A stretch of 64,000 nt of DNA from Amoebidium appalachense. Its lineage: Eukaryota > Ichthyosporea. The notes under the pieces are model-generated. The model was not told the DNA's origin. It saw only the letters and a list, made by a program, of their open reading frames with translations, and searched no databases. This document shows, piece by piece, positions 41,129-53,818 of this stretch. The DNA lies in NCBI GenBank assembly GCA_963693365.1, contig CAVNZM010000014.1:6882001-6946000 (forward strand). Reading direction: 5' to 3'. Position 1 is the first letter of the stretch. Each line of letters starts with the position of its first letter. A program made the translations under genes and the position numbers.

Positions 41129-42868
41129 CGTGAAGTGAGGGAGGGAGGACCCTGGTGACTGGGGGCAAGAGAGGGTGTTATTCTGCTTGCAATAGAGAGT
41201 AAATCGTGGCGTGTGCGTGTATTTTCAATGTGTTTCTCGGCCTTGGTTTCTCTCCTTCACTACCCAATACACTTAATACCCCCAATACATATACTTCACC
41301 CTCTCTTTTCTGCACCTTGTCGAAGTGCTTCTTCCGCGTTGCATGCACATCTCTGTCGCAAGTTTTACGCAAAAACAAAACGACGTTTGATTGGTTGAGT
41401 GTCATGGGTGGCATTTGCAACCGGTGTGTTTGGCCAAGCTACCAGAATATGTATGACATGGCGGAGAATCCGAGAGATGGCTTGTTTTTAAAAAAGTTGA
41501 TAAACACTGATCGCCATTTAATGTGTTTATTAGTACTGCAAACCGTCCGCATCTACATGGGAACAATATATTAGTACTTGCGCCGCAGCCGTCGACGTCG
41601 TACCGTACGGTCATATGCATCACGCACCAGCCAACTGCACCAGCCTACACTAGAAACAAGGAACTTGCAGACAAGATTTTAAGGCAAGGGGTCAGGTTTT
41701 CCTTTCTCAACATGGCTTCTGACCTGAAAATTTTCTTGTGTGCCTATTCGTCCTGTATTTAATTCTTAGCAATGTTAGCTTACTGTACTTTGTGACATAC
41801 TTGGACACCGTTGAAGTACCGGCATTTGACCAGTCCGCTTCCTATTGGCCCATAGAGCATCACTGTGGTTCCCCCCAAACAGAAATATCTCGTGTGGCAA
41901 CTTGCAAAGTGAGACAAGGCTCTATCGTTGTTCGACACTATTGTAGAGGGTAGTGGTCATGTTTCTTACCTGGTCTCTTTTATATAACTAATTTGTGTTT
42001 CCTGAGCAAATCAAATGAAGTCATTGACATTGTGGAAAATGGTTAGCATACAAACCACATCCCCACATTGGTAGGTTTTGAGGCCCTCTAGCTATAGATC
42101 CGACAGTTCCGACTCCCTGTGAGCAGGGTGTGAAATTTGTTGTTGGTCACACAGTGCCATTTTGGCCACCAGCCTGGATGGCTCTAATAGAGCCCACAGA
42201 CGTTTTTTTTGTATGTATTTTCTATCATGCTTGGCCCTGTATTGTTAGGGCCAATTTTTTAAAGATTGATGAACCTGAACCTCAAAAAGTTAGGGACGAT
42301 TTTCGTACTTTTACTTAGGGGCATTTTTGCCCGGCCTGGCATGACTTATTTGGATCGGCCAATTCCGAGTTCGAAGCACTCACAGTGAGCGGTTCGTAGG
42401 CTCAGGTTGTGCTTTTCTGTTATTTTTCATAGTGGTTTTATCATTATCGTTAGCAGACCACAGAAACAGTGCACTATACAACTACCATGTGCTTGAAGTC
42501 AATACTGTTGGGACTTCGCATCTCACATGTACATGCACGTGCCTATTAAGATATAGTAATGGCCAATGCGCTAACTTACAATAATTGGCCATGACGGGCG
42601 AAGCCCTTCAGTGTGCGCCCGCGCAATCATTCTTTCGCAGCTCCGTGCACATATGGTGGGCTTGGGTGTGTGTGTGTGGGGGGGGGGGGGGGGGGGGGGG
42701 GGGGCACTCCACCCCACCGAACAGGTGGGCACCCACCCCATAACCGCGGCCACTTGCGGTGTGTACGAACATGCACGCGCATTTGTGGATGTTGTTTGGT
42801 TTGTCTCAAGGCCTACATGATCTGTATGTATAAGCCTGAAAGTGTATGTGTATGTGATGGGGAGAAAA

Positions 42869-42903
<35 letters not shown>

Positions 42904-43736
42904 AGGGGGGCTGGAGGGATATCGAGAGGATTGTGAGAGTATTAACTCTAGTCCCTATATATGTGTAATACATAACTTTCGGGTACGGTACCGGGGGGGG
43001 GGGGGGGGGAGGCACCTACTCGGAGATAGTAATGGGCCCACGTGTGTGTACGTGTGTGTGCATGTGTATGCATTGGTGTGTGTGTTTGAAAATGTGTGCC
43101 ACGGTAAATTGTTTGAGTCAGGTAGAAGAACAGTCGTCAATCGAGTTGGAGTCGAGTCGTACGCGTTGGGAAACCCCCGATTGACAAAATCTCAAGTCAA
43201 GTCGGAGTCGTCCCGATCGGCCGAGATCGGCTGGCCCGACGCGACGGTTGTGGCACGCACCAGAAGAAGCCTACACGTACGGTACCAGCCCTCCCTGACA
43301 AACAGGGAACTAGCATAAAAAAACACAGGCTCCAAGCTTTCTTCTACAAAGTAAGTTTGACTTACCAATCTAAAAGAAAAAAAGGTAATTATACCGTACG
43401 GTGCTGATTTTTTTTATTATTTTTTACATATTAGCATACTTTCAGCAGATTTTTGATTGGCCAAATGAACCAACCGTGTTTCCTATTAGTCCACGGAGCA
43501 TCGCGGCGGATCTCCCTAACCATGATTGGTTGGTCAACGTCGGAGTCTGGAGACAATTTTTCAGACAACCCAAATTGAAGAATGAAAATCGGGGTTAAGC
43601 TTCGAACTGCAAGTTGTCACAATAATTGGTCCCAATTTCTTTTTTTTTTTTTACAAAAAAAAAAAAAAAAAAAAGAAAATAAGATAGAGATCTGTTGGTC
43701 ACAAATGATAGTAGCTCCCTGGCTTGGCAAGGCTCC

Positions 43737-43787
<51 letters not shown>

Positions 43788-44491
43788 TATATAATCATGA
43801 ATGTACTCGTCACAGTATATATATATATATATATATAGTATAGTATATGGTATATATATATATATATATATATGTATATAAAACACAATTAGGCTATATA
43901 TATATGATTATTATATACATGTGCAATCCCGCGAGCATTACCATTATTGGTGTACGCGTATGTACGTATGCGCCTAAACCAATACCGGTCGACCTTATTG
44001 ACATTTTTCTTATTTTTTTTGTCTTTATCTGATAATGCAAAATAATTAAAGTCATCAGTATGAAACACAAGTACTAATCACACCCCACAACTGTAGGTTT
44101 TGGGGGAATCCACTTCGTGCACACAAAAATTTGCCTGGGCGATCGAGTCAAACTGAGCAAAGCTTCCACGCGTTCCAGGCACTCACATAATAAGTTCGCT
44201 CTCTATTCACGACACATAAGCTACTATGTTGGTTTGTTCGTTATCGTTAGCACACAACTATGATAGTAACACATGAGTGTGCATGGTGCAAGTTGTATGT
44301 AGTGTAGTTAATACATGGATTGTTAACACTCGCCTAAACCTGTTACTTAGTAGGACTTTGAATATACACGTACAGCCGTCTCCTTCATTCCGGGTAGGCT
44401 CTCAAGGGGATCTAACATAAGTTTTTGGTTTTTCTCGAACTCTATAGGTTACTTGCAATATCAGGGTACAGCTGCTACGAACGTACAGACA

Positions 44492-44543
<52 letters not shown>

Positions 44544-44812
44544 AGCCCAACAATTAGGTCATTTTTGCACACGCACAAGCCCCCTTCCTTCATCACTCCC
44601 ATTCCTTGGGCAGTTACTAGGTTAGAAAAAATGACAAACACCCGATCGTAGACAATTGGCCTTGCTTGCCTTTTATTCTCCCCTCCTTCCCCCTCCCCTC
44701 CCCCCCCTCTCCACGCGCCCACCCAGCAAACCCACCCACCCATCGAACCCGCGGCTTTTTTCGCCCCTGCCATACTGTGTCACACAAAGCCTTCATGTTA
44801 CCCTAGTGTACA
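41129..44812. other. AT-richer spacer upstream of both uL14 and 7TM-RGS paralogue B
   Basis: No exon of a recognisable family is seen. Contents: poly-G at 42679-42704 and 42870-42902, an A-run (43655-43674), TA-dinucleotide tracts (43738-43880), CA repeat (44496-44539) and a pyrimidine-rich stretch before the 44813 start. Short shared words (for example gcactcaca and ttatcgttagca near 42380-42460 and 44180-44260) hint at old dispersed repeats. The 41206-41574 frame lacks any recognisable domain. Confidence 0.6.
43738..43882. repeat. (TA)n tracts
   Basis: About 24 TA units at 43738-43786, then shorter tracts at 43817-43838 and 43852-43872, separated by tagtatagtatatgg-type sequence. Confidence 0.95.
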
Positions 44813-47197
44813 ATGAGCAACTCCGAGGATGTTATACCCTGTATTTCTGCCATCACCGACCTCCAGCGCGGTGTTATGTGGGTGCGCATAACCGTGGAGC
44901 CAGTAGTCATTCTGCTTTCTTTAATAGCCCTTGGCCTATACATCCACCGCCGCCACCAGTTCCCCATATCCGAACAATGGCCCACCAACGGGATAATCAC
45001 CTGCGTGTCGGTGATATTATGGGCAATAAACGACGTTTTCTACGCGCTATACACCTACGGAAGCTTTAGTGGTGTCAATATTGTGCATTGCGTTTGGGGA
45101 AACCGGGTTTCTTCTTTGTTGGACATTAGCTGGTGTGCGTTGGTTTTAACGGCCGCAGCGTCTGAGTCATCTCGTGCACTTTGGGTGTGTGCCAATCACT
45201 ACCGTACACACTTCATGTTGGATCCTGTTAATAGTTTCGACGTGATGGCACAACTCAACAACTCTAGTGCTAGCCACGTGCACGATTGGGAGAACACCCC
45301 GCACTCGTCCACAAGCAGCAACGGGAAGAGGATGTCGAGGACGGAGAGGTATGTGTCTGTCTGTGTGCCTGTATGCCTGCACGTGCATACTCCGCGGCGC
45401 GTGTGTCTGTCTCCGTGTTTAGACCCGCTTCTATTCGCGTGTTGGACGCTTCCATTCAAGTGTTGGATTGTGTGCGCTTGTGTGCTTGTGTCTGTATATG
45501 TATGTGTGCATCTAGTCGAGAATCCTGTGTCGGATTTTCTGCCTCTGTATATCGTGTAATTGGGGGGGGGAAATGTGCTGTTTATTAACAACATTTAGGT
45601 AAGCTGTGATGAGTTGTCGGCACCAAGGCCAACCGTACTTCCACCCAACAAGATATACATGTAGTAAAATCGGTGTTGCACTTAAATCATATACATTTTA
45701 AGTGGCGATATAACGTATCAAATAAACATCATATGTGGAGATTTAATTTTTTTATTCTTTTTTTTTTTTCGTGTTCTTACGCTGAGAGATCTCTGTCTCT
45801 GCACGACGTGTGCAGTTGTGTGCACTGTGAGCTCTTTACCGTATGCACACAGTACCAACATTTTCCCACCTTCTGCAGTGGTTTGACGTTCTGTTTCTGG
45901 ACGTGGAACTCGCACCAAACAGCCCGGTTTGTGCGCCTCGTGACCACCTACGTGGTGCCCCTCTTTGCCGCACTGTTTGCACTTGCCTGTGTGGCCGTGT
46001 ACATTCCTGCGCTGCTCACACAGGACGGCAAGCGATATGACATGGCCTATGATGCAAGCACCGTGCTGATGGCAGTTGGGGTGTCAATGTGCACACCCAT
46101 AGTCCACGCCGTGTCCATTCTGCTGATCATGAGGGTGTCGACATTTGCCGACACAACAAACATTACAACACAGCTCAAGGTGGGTACTGGGTGGACGGCT
46201 CCACGTGTGAAAAACTTGGGGCACGTTTAAACCCGTTCCGAACACCCACTCATGCAGGAAATGCCCACTCGGTACGCTGATGGCACACAAAAAGCGCACA
46301 ATAGGTCAATATTGACTTTTGCACACAAGAACGATTTCAGCGGATGGAGATCGAGTTGTGGCAAGTGCACTTCATGTGCAATTTTGGAACATGGTTGGTT
46401 ACATAAAGTATAGATTGATGGCAACCCACCAACCTACACAACCGTTGTGCTTACTGGATTCGCACATAAAACACAACACACACACACACACACACACACA
46501 CGTGCAGGTTCTAGCAGTCTTCTGGTGGTTTTGGCTCATCCCCTCCCTCTGCGACATGACCACCATCCGTGTTCCCAGCATCGGCCTACTGATTTCACTG
46601 CAGCCCCTGTGCACGTGTTTGGTTGTCATAACAACGCTAGCCACGTGGCCCCTGGCGCTGTCCTACCGGGCACACAAACTGACCAATCAGAGGAAAGGAA
46701 GCGTCACAACCACCTGCCGAGAGCTGATTGGCACCTTGGAAGACAGGGAGAAGAGGAATGCGCTGAGGGTGTTTATGGCCTGCGAATTTGCCGTGGAAAA
46801 CGTATGTTTTACACACATCCCCGTATTAGTGTGCATGCAAGGGTTTGGGTGTGTGTGTGTTCGTACAAAGTGGCATACAAAAACAAACACGTGCGCGCAC
46901 ACACACACAGCACAAACATCGACAAGCACAAGCTTAGTAAAAACGCACGCACGCACAAGCATGCACCCGAGCATGTACGCACACAGATATACAATAAACC
47001 TATAGACACATACACGTGTGTGTGCACGCGTGCACACACACACACACACACACACACATGCACAGGCACACACTAGCAAACGGTACCTATCAAAATAACA
47101 CTCCATCCCCCCCCCCCTATACACCCATTTTTGTTTGGGCGCTTTGCAGACATAATCGGTTAACCACTGCTGATCAACGAATGCACACACGCGCGGG

Positions 47198-47290
<93 letters not shown>

Positions 47291-47847
47291 GCATTTTTGG
47301 GAGGCAGTGGAGGGCTACAAGCGGCGCCTCGCGAATGCGCCAGCATTTTCGTCCCACGGGGGGGACCTACACTCCATGTGTGGCCGCATAGGGGGATTCG
47401 TTACAATTGCAGAGAGGCTGTATGACGTCTACATCGACAGCACGGCTATCTGCCAGGTGGGTAGCCTAATATGGCTAGTGGTGGAGAGATTTGATTGGGT
47501 GCACACGGGGATAGAGTTAAACATAGTGTAAGATTACCTTCACGTGTTCATGCCATTTCAGCAATGGTTTTCCAGTTCGGACGCACTTGGCATTGAAGCT
47601 TATTTGCGCTTGTTTGGGAGCTAGCGGGTTATCCAGTCTATGCACAAACATCGCCTGCTTTTTGTACAACATTCTACGCCATTGTGTACCATTTTTTGGT
47701 TTCATGTCGGTGATTCCTACTTGCACCAGATTCTGACTCTACCCTCCCCCCTCCCCCCCCCTCCCCCCCCCCCCCCCCCCCCACCACCACCACCACCACC
47801 ACCACCCCTAATTTTTCAACCCTCCCCCTTTCAGCACACACACATGT

Positions 47848-47883
<36 letters not shown>

Positions 47884-48427
47884 GTACACACACACACACA
47901 CACACACACAGGTCAATGTTCCTGGTAACGTCAGAACACACATCCACCAACAGCTGGAGTCCATCCGCGAGCACCACCTATTACTGCGTGCATATTGCCG
48001 GAAACGCCCGCAGGGGCATTTTGCCGGCGCAAGTTTTATGCGGAAAAAATTGTCTCTTAACGCAAACAACCAATTTTCACAATCCAGCCTTAGCCAGATC
48101 GAAAGAACGAAAAGTTCGTTTACGTTAAAGAGTACCCCTGTTTCCAACGTGCATGCACCCACGTTGAGTATTGAGGTGGGTTTGGATCACGTGACAGAGG
48201 TTCCAAGATGCGGCACTGACGAGATCGTGATTAACAGCCAATCGGATGCCGTGATTGGGCCGTTGGACGACACGCACTATGCGCAGTGGGCAAACGATGC
48301 ACGTGCGATTTTAACGACCATTTTTGATTCGGCGGAAACGCACGTGGTGAATATCATTGCTACGGATGTGTTTCCTCGTTACCTTGCTCATGTCAACGGT
48401 GCAACAGCACTCAGTAATGAGGTATAG
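44813..48427 (+). CDS. 7TM-RGS protein (heptahelical receptor-like regulator of G-protein signalling, paralogue B)
   Basis: Exons 44813-45348, 45879-46179, 46508-46801, 47289-47456 and 47912-48427 join in consistent phase (2, 0, 0, 0) to about 604 residues. Hydrophobic helices fall near residues 25-46, 58-82, 100-127, 196-225, 239-265, 280-299 and 305-332, giving seven. A C-terminal RGS domain follows from about 350: EDREKRNALRVFMACEFAVE, NLHFWEAVEGYKRR, AERLYDVYIDSTAICQ-VNVP, then, after roughly 100 extra residues rich in Ser/Thr/Lys, the closing helices (ARAILTTIFDSAETHV, ATDVFPRYLAHV). 7TM-RGS proteins (for example Arabidopsis RGS1) are plasma-membrane GTPase accelerators for G-alpha. The core ENLxFWEAVE motif and QVNV turn are intact, so activity is plausible. 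It resembles the 163-3661 gene in order and in the intron after Q. Confidence 0.9.
47204..47288. repeat. (CA)n at an acceptor inside the RGS domain
   Basis: About 42 CA units end in CAG directly before the LHFWEAVE exon. A second, interrupted CA tract (47837-47911) ends at the next acceptor. Confidence 0.95.
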
Positions 48428-48742
48428 ATAGGGTATGAACGGGGCATGGGGAGGGAGGAGAGCTAATTTTTGAGATTCTGAATATCGTATTGTAGAAGAG
48501 CTTTCTGTTAATGAACACTAGCATCCATCTATAAAGGTGATGTTTAATTCTTTTATTCTTAGAGGGACGGATGCATGTAATGAGTCTCGATCGTTTTTTT
48601 TTTTTTTAAAGCACACCTTTTTTGAATGCTAGTTTGGTCTAATGCACGTTGTGATAGGTTTGGAAAATATGCAACTACACGGGTGCAAACACAGACAGAC
48701 GCCCTCACGCACTCATACACTCTCGCGGGTGATATTGTTTCA

Positions 48743-48803
<61 letters not shown>

Positions 48804-49332
48804 CACCTGCCTTTTCTCCCCCGTATTTGGGTTGCTTAGGTTACCTTGTATGACCTGTAGCAGCGTCAATGCTTTCCTTTTAACCCTTTTGACACCATTG
48901 ATGACCGTATTCCATAGCAAGTATATGGGTTAAACGAACTATTTATGAGTTGGTCTGGTCGATTCAAGAATACCACATTGTATTTCAAGTAGTTGATTAA
49001 TTTCATAAAGTAATAATTCAAGTACAGTAGTTGATTATTTCATAAATTTTAGTAAGTATAATAAACTACACCTGGTGCGAAGGAGTGAAATCTTTTTCCG
49101 GGGACAAGACAGTGCACAAAGCAGCATTTCTGTTTCCAGGTACCACTGCATCTCATCTGTTGGCGTCCTAACAGTTGTTTTGATTATTGCTGCTGTTGTC
49201 TTCAAGTTGTTGCTGTTGTCATCCCTCGTTGCCTTTCATGGCTGCAAATCACTTTGGAGCCATGGGCCGGTTCTGTCAAGTCGGTTACACCAAGTCATTC
49301 CGTCATTCCGTCCTCGACTACACAATATGGAC

Positions 49333-49377
<45 letters not shown>

Positions 49378-49391
49378 ACCCACCCAATCGA
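48428..49391. other. Intergenic region with CA and poly-C tracts
   Basis: It holds a T-run (48595-48607), (CA)n (48747-48802) and a long poly-C (49336-49378). A frame at 49075-49401 has hydrophobic residues but runs into the poly-C and has no recognised family, so it is not called. Confidence 0.6.
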
Positions 49392-49424
49392 TTTTTTTTA
49401 AATTTTTTTTTTAATCACGTTTTG

Positions 49425-49457
49425 TTCCCGGAGGGCCTTATCAGGCCCTCTAGGGAA
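49425..49457. other. Inverted repeat / stem-loop at the retroelement 3' end
   Basis: gagggcct and aggccctc pair perfectly around a four-base loop (tatc), and flanking ttccc/gggaa can extend the stem. It lies 13 bases from the T-run that marks the poly-A tail on the minus strand, a place where LINE reverse transcriptases can recognise RNA. It is not a bacterial-type terminator. Confidence 0.7.
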
Positions 49458-50177
49458 ACTACCGTCTACCACACAGCACCGACAGTACACTAGTTAAGGT
49501 GCTCTCTATGAGTTCAGCTAAGCTAAAACCATCCTTCACAACCTAACTATAAGTACACACTTTGCCCAGGGCTACTACCCCAGCCACGCCGGCAGGAGGC
49601 TCCAGTCCTCCCCTCCGATTCAAAACCTATCAATAAACGTTAACCGAGGGTTCTCATAGGTCGATCGACAGTATTGGGAAGTCCTAAGTGTTGTGTATGG
49701 TATTTACGGTGGGTATGGGTGGATGATGGGGTGTGGTGGTGGTGGTGGGGGGGGGTTGGTGCCTAACATTATGTGTTGTTGTACGTATGTTGTGGCGATG
49801 TTTTTGTGGACTAAAAGGTGGGTTTTACAGGGCACACTGGGTCTGTGTGTGTTCCGGCAGTCAGAACAGGTTGGCCGGGTGTGTGTGGGGGGTGTATTTG
49901 TTGGTGTCTTGGGTTTTTGGGGAGCCATACGTTTCTTTCTACGGGTGGTGGGTATATGGTGGTGTTTTTGCATTTTGGGGTGGGTGGGGGGGAGTGTTGT
50001 GTTCCCTGGGTGCCAATTTTTGAAAAGAAAAAGGACTGCAACTCTACTGTGATTTTTCCTAAGATGGTTCGGGTGGTGGTCTTGGTGGTGCCGGTGGCTG
50101 CAAGTAGTGGGCCCACCGATCGTGGCCAGAATCCCCGACGGCGTTCGACCCACTTGATGTCTTCGGGGTCTGGTGGG

Positions 50178-52359
50178 TCACCGTTGCCTCCTATCCAGTT
50201 TATCCATGCACATTGGTCTACCACCGTGGCTGCCGTATGGTGGTGCTGTGCCGTGGGGGTGTTTGGATGACGAGTGTGCAGGACGTTGTGGATGCAGGCT
50301 GTGATGGCCGTGGTCAGGGTGGTGGGTGGTGGTCTCAGGGTGCTGGCTGCACCGGGGGCATGTGGGCTGTGTAACGACGGTGGGGTGATCTTGGTGTAGC
50401 CGTGTCATGGTAGGCAGGGTGCCCATGGCCAGGGACAGGCTACGAATGTTGCCTCTGACGGCCCCGATGGTTGCCTGTGCGGGCCCCTTGTTGAGCTTGA
50501 GGGGGTTCCGTTCGGCTGGGAGCAGTCTGGGGTCGGCTAGTATGGACATAGCCTTGGTCTTGCCGGCCATGTCGGTGAGGAAGTCCTTGTTCAACCGGTT
50601 CAGTGTACCGGGAATGTTGCCGGGGATACGGTGGCCTTGTAGTCGTAGGAAGTATTTCCCCCCCCCCCCGGGCCCGAGGTAGGGGGGGGGGGCGGAGGGG
50701 GAGGGCTCTTCCTGCATTGGCTGCCTTGTCTGCCTCGTTATTCCGTTGATCGTACCGTTTGGTGTTGGATTGGTGCCCCTTCACCCACGATACCTGTACA
50801 GAGCCTGGTCGCCGTAGGGTGAGTTGGTCTCGTACGTGGGCCCATTCCACCTTCACCCACGATACCTGTACAGGACCTGGTTGCCGTAGGGAGAGTTGGT
50901 CTCGTACGTGAGCCCATTCCACTAAGTATGTGGGGGAACTTTAGCTTACGTCGAGGGGGTGTGGTGGGGTCCATGTTTGCCCCCCATCGCGATCGGTCGA
51001 CTACTCCGAGGTTATCGAGCTTGATGTGGATGGGGGTGGGGGTGGGGGTGAGCAGGAGGGCTAGTAGTACCCCTGTGAGTTCGGCTTGGGTGGATGATAG
51101 GGCCGTATGGAGCCTGGTCTTGGCCGTCACTGGTAGTGCTTTCCGGTCCGAGGTGTCCAGCACATGTAGCCCCGGCTCCGGCCTGGGCTATCCTCGTGCC
51201 CGGGTGGATGAGGCTGCCGTCCGTATAAACGGTGATCGGTTGGTCTGGGGGGATCAGGGTGATTTGCTGCTGCCACTCGTCATAGGTGGCCTGGGGCACC
51301 AAGTCGGTGTAGGTGAGCCTACGGGGAGTGGGTGGGCTCGGCAGGTCAGCCGGGTGGGCCATGCACTTGTGTCCTGGTGGTGACCCTGCCGGTGGTGGCT
51401 GCTGGGGGGGTGGTGGGCCGGGGAGGTCCCCCGGCAAGGGTGTGGCCTCCTCGTTGGCTTGCAGGTGGAGCATCTGGGGTGATGCCTGTTGGTGGGGGGG
51501 AAGATGCCGCTGAAAATGGTGTATCTTCCTCCACTGCTCGGCCGGATCGGAGCCATCCTTCAGTGCGATGACTTGGTAGATGTCGATGCTGTCGGGTGTT
51601 GATGAAGTCCTTGTGGTACTTCGGGACTACCGTGTGGGTGGTGATTCGGGTCTTGAAGGCCACGTAGGGGTCTGCCCGTATCACCTCCACAGCACGGGTC
51701 CACCCCACACACTGCTTGTTGTGGGTGTGGTTATCGGCTGGGGGCTCAGGGGGCTTGTATTTGCTGTTGGTGCTGTCGGTGCTAGAGTCCTCTGAGTCGT
51801 CGGAGTCGTCGCTGGGCCCCGTCGACTCCGATTCTGGCTCCGTGTCTGACCCTTCCCCCTCTCCGTCTGCGTACCCGGGGCTGGTGGAGAGGGTGGCCGG
51901 GGTGTAGGCCAGGTTCCATTGGGAGTGGCCGTATTTGCAGTCACCGGGGCAAAAGCGGAAATGGGCTGTTCCATGTGGGTCGTTCCACGTGGGTCGATGC
52001 CATCTCAGCCCCTCCTCCTCTGTGTTGTCCCGTAGATGGGCTATTTTGACCCAAGCCTCCCCGTTGTGGGTGGTGTGGGCCACCACCTGGCTGAGTTCGT
52101 ATTGCCCGTTCTTGACTATTTCCACCACGAATGCACCGACGCGGTGGTTTGCCACGAGGTCAATGGTGTGGTGGGTGTGTGGTCTGGGTGCTGGCCGTAG
52201 TAGGGCTGCGATGGGGGTGGCCCCCTTGATGATGGACCTGTACCACTGTGTAGCTTCCGGGCGTAGTAGGTCTGGGGTGTGGGGCCCCACCAATCGATCA
52301 TGTGCCTCTCTCAGCCCTCCCTCCTTCTGCCCCCTCCTTCTAAGCCCAGGCCACAGCAT
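50178..52359 (-). pseudogene. Frameshifted RNase H-domain protein with unknown N-terminal region
   Basis: At least four frame changes are needed. The N-terminal part (52359-51346) includes a compact, non-repetitive region (HHTIDLVANHRVGAFVVEIV to FRFCPGDCKYGHSQWNL) that I do not recognise, then an acidic Asp/Ser stretch. RNase H signatures follow in successive frames: TVYTDGS (first catalytic Asp), STQAELTGV (Glu), IKLDNLGVV (Asp), then SWVKGHQ and NNEADKAAN (C-terminal His/Asp region). The last frame has QPTCPRCSQHPETTTHH, a retroelement-type zinc finger. The residues themselves are intact; the breaks fall partly at G/C runs (about 50660-50690), so some could be assembly errors. Confidence 0.7.
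50779..50922 (-). repeat. 72-bp tandem duplication inside the RNase H region
   Basis: Two adjacent 72-base copies (both starting cacccacgatacctgtacag on the plus strand, at about 50780 and 50852) encode HVRDQL[S/T]LR..G.VQVSWVK twice, in frame (24 codons). They differ at a handful of sites, so the duplication is not brand new. Confidence 0.93.
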
Positions 52360-53092
52360 AACAGTATGGCTATGAAGTAAACCTTACTCCTTCCACTTCG
52401 AGTGGCACCGACTGTACGCTAACATGTAACCATAAGTCAACGGGGTGCTATATATTGTCGCAGCCAATCGCCCGGATTAAACGGGTCGTGGTATTTATGA
52501 ATCCCCCAGGGCTTGGGAATGCAACACGGCCTGCTAAATGGTGGCGTTGCTGCTGGGAGATGCCATTGGGCAGGGAAGGTGCAGTTAACACCGCTCGAGG
52601 GCAATGGTTATGGTCCCGTGGGTCGTTGGGGAAGAGGAGGAGGAGAAGAAAGGGGGAGGGGGGGAAGGGGGGAAGGGGGGAGGGGAGAGGGGGGGGGGGG
52701 GTCGGGGGGGGGGGGGGTTGGGGGGGGGGGGGGGGGGGGGGGGTTCGTCACCCACTTATGAACAGTACTGCAACAGTTGACGTCGGCTGATGAGGGTACC
52801 ATATGGTCGTTGTGGGGGCACGTCCACAGGCCGGGGTTGGGGTTAACTCAGCTGCTTTGACTTGGGGGCCCAATGTGAAAAAGACAGGACTGGTGGGTTT
52901 AAACGAAAATCAAAGACTTCAAGCGGCCGTCTCTTTCCAAGACAGTAAAACCCTCCCCCCACCCTCCCCCCCCACACTGTCCCCCTCCCCCCCCCCCCCC
53001 CCCCCCCCCTCGCCCGCCCCAATGCACACACACGCATGCGCGCGCACACACACACACACACATACACACACGCATGCGCGCGCACACACACA

Positions 53093-53180
<88 letters not shown>

Positions 53181-53436
53181 CGCGCACACACACACACACA
53201 CAAAAAAAAAAGAGAAGAAAAGAAAAGAAGAGAAAAAAAAAAAAGAAAAAAGAAAAAAAAAGAAAAGAAAAGAAGGTAGCAGGTACCCCATCACCACCAA
53301 AGAAAATTCTGATCGACTAAGTTTGCCTCCGGAGGATTCCCCTCATTTCCATCTTACTCTCTAACTAAGAGTTTATTTATTTATTTTTTTTTATTTTTTT
53401 GGGGGGGGCGGGGGGAGAGGGGGGAGGAAATCGAGG

Positions 53437-53472
<36 letters not shown>

Positions 53473-53787
53473 GGGGGGGGGGGGAGGGGGGGGGGGGGGG
53501 GGGGGAGCTTGGGGTGCAATAGAAATCAGCACAGCCCTCTTGATGAGGTAACACCCCCCTCCCCCCCCCACGTGAGCTCCCCCCCACTCCCCCTCTTCCC
53601 CCCTTCCGCTCCCCAATCTCTCTCCCTCTCCCACACCCACCCACCAACTTCTTCCATGTGCATGTAGTTCGGGAAAAGTTTTCAAATTGTTTGTCATTTT
53701 ATTCGCGTCTGCCTGTATTTTGCGCGAAGCGTGGATGTGTGCCGCCTATGCCTGGGTGTGTGACAGTGATGTGTAGATGAGCGGGTG

Positions 53788-53818
<31 letters not shown>
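52360..53818. other. Spacer with G-, C-, CA- and A-rich tracts
   Basis: It holds poly-G (52689-52743), poly-C (52988-53009), (CA)n (53110-53176), an A/G tract (53201-53275), G-rich tracts (53437-53503) and poly-G (53791-53818) that runs directly into the LTR element. No gene is recognised. Confidence 0.65.

Larger units (their letters stand above)
49392..52359 (-). mobile_element. Degraded retroelement remnant with RNase H, poly-A end and 3' stem-loop
   Basis: Read on the minus strand, this has an upstream unknown protein region (52359 downwards), an RNase H domain (about 51270-50720), a Cys/His zinc-finger-like end (about 50330-50400) and a 3' end marked by an A-rich tail (T-run on plus at 49392-49412) just after a stem-loop (49431-49450). 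RNase H followed by a CxxC-type finger is the usual 3' order in several non-LTR retrotransposon clades. No reverse-transcriptase motif is seen, so the RT is either deleted or never belonged here. The 5' limit is uncertain. Confidence 0.6.

Noticed and set aside
41206-41574. 122-residue plus-strand frame upstream of the uL14 start
   Set aside because: No recognisable domain, no splice support, and mixed composition.
41820-44290. Possible diverged duplicate of 41820-42480 at 43440-44290
   Set aside because: Only short shared blocks (for example around gagcatc and ttatcgttagca) were seen; not enough to call a repeat family by eye.
49075-49401. Hydrophobic 108-residue frame
   Set aside because: Its end is poly-C encoded proline, and the hydrophobic part resembles no family; likely chance.
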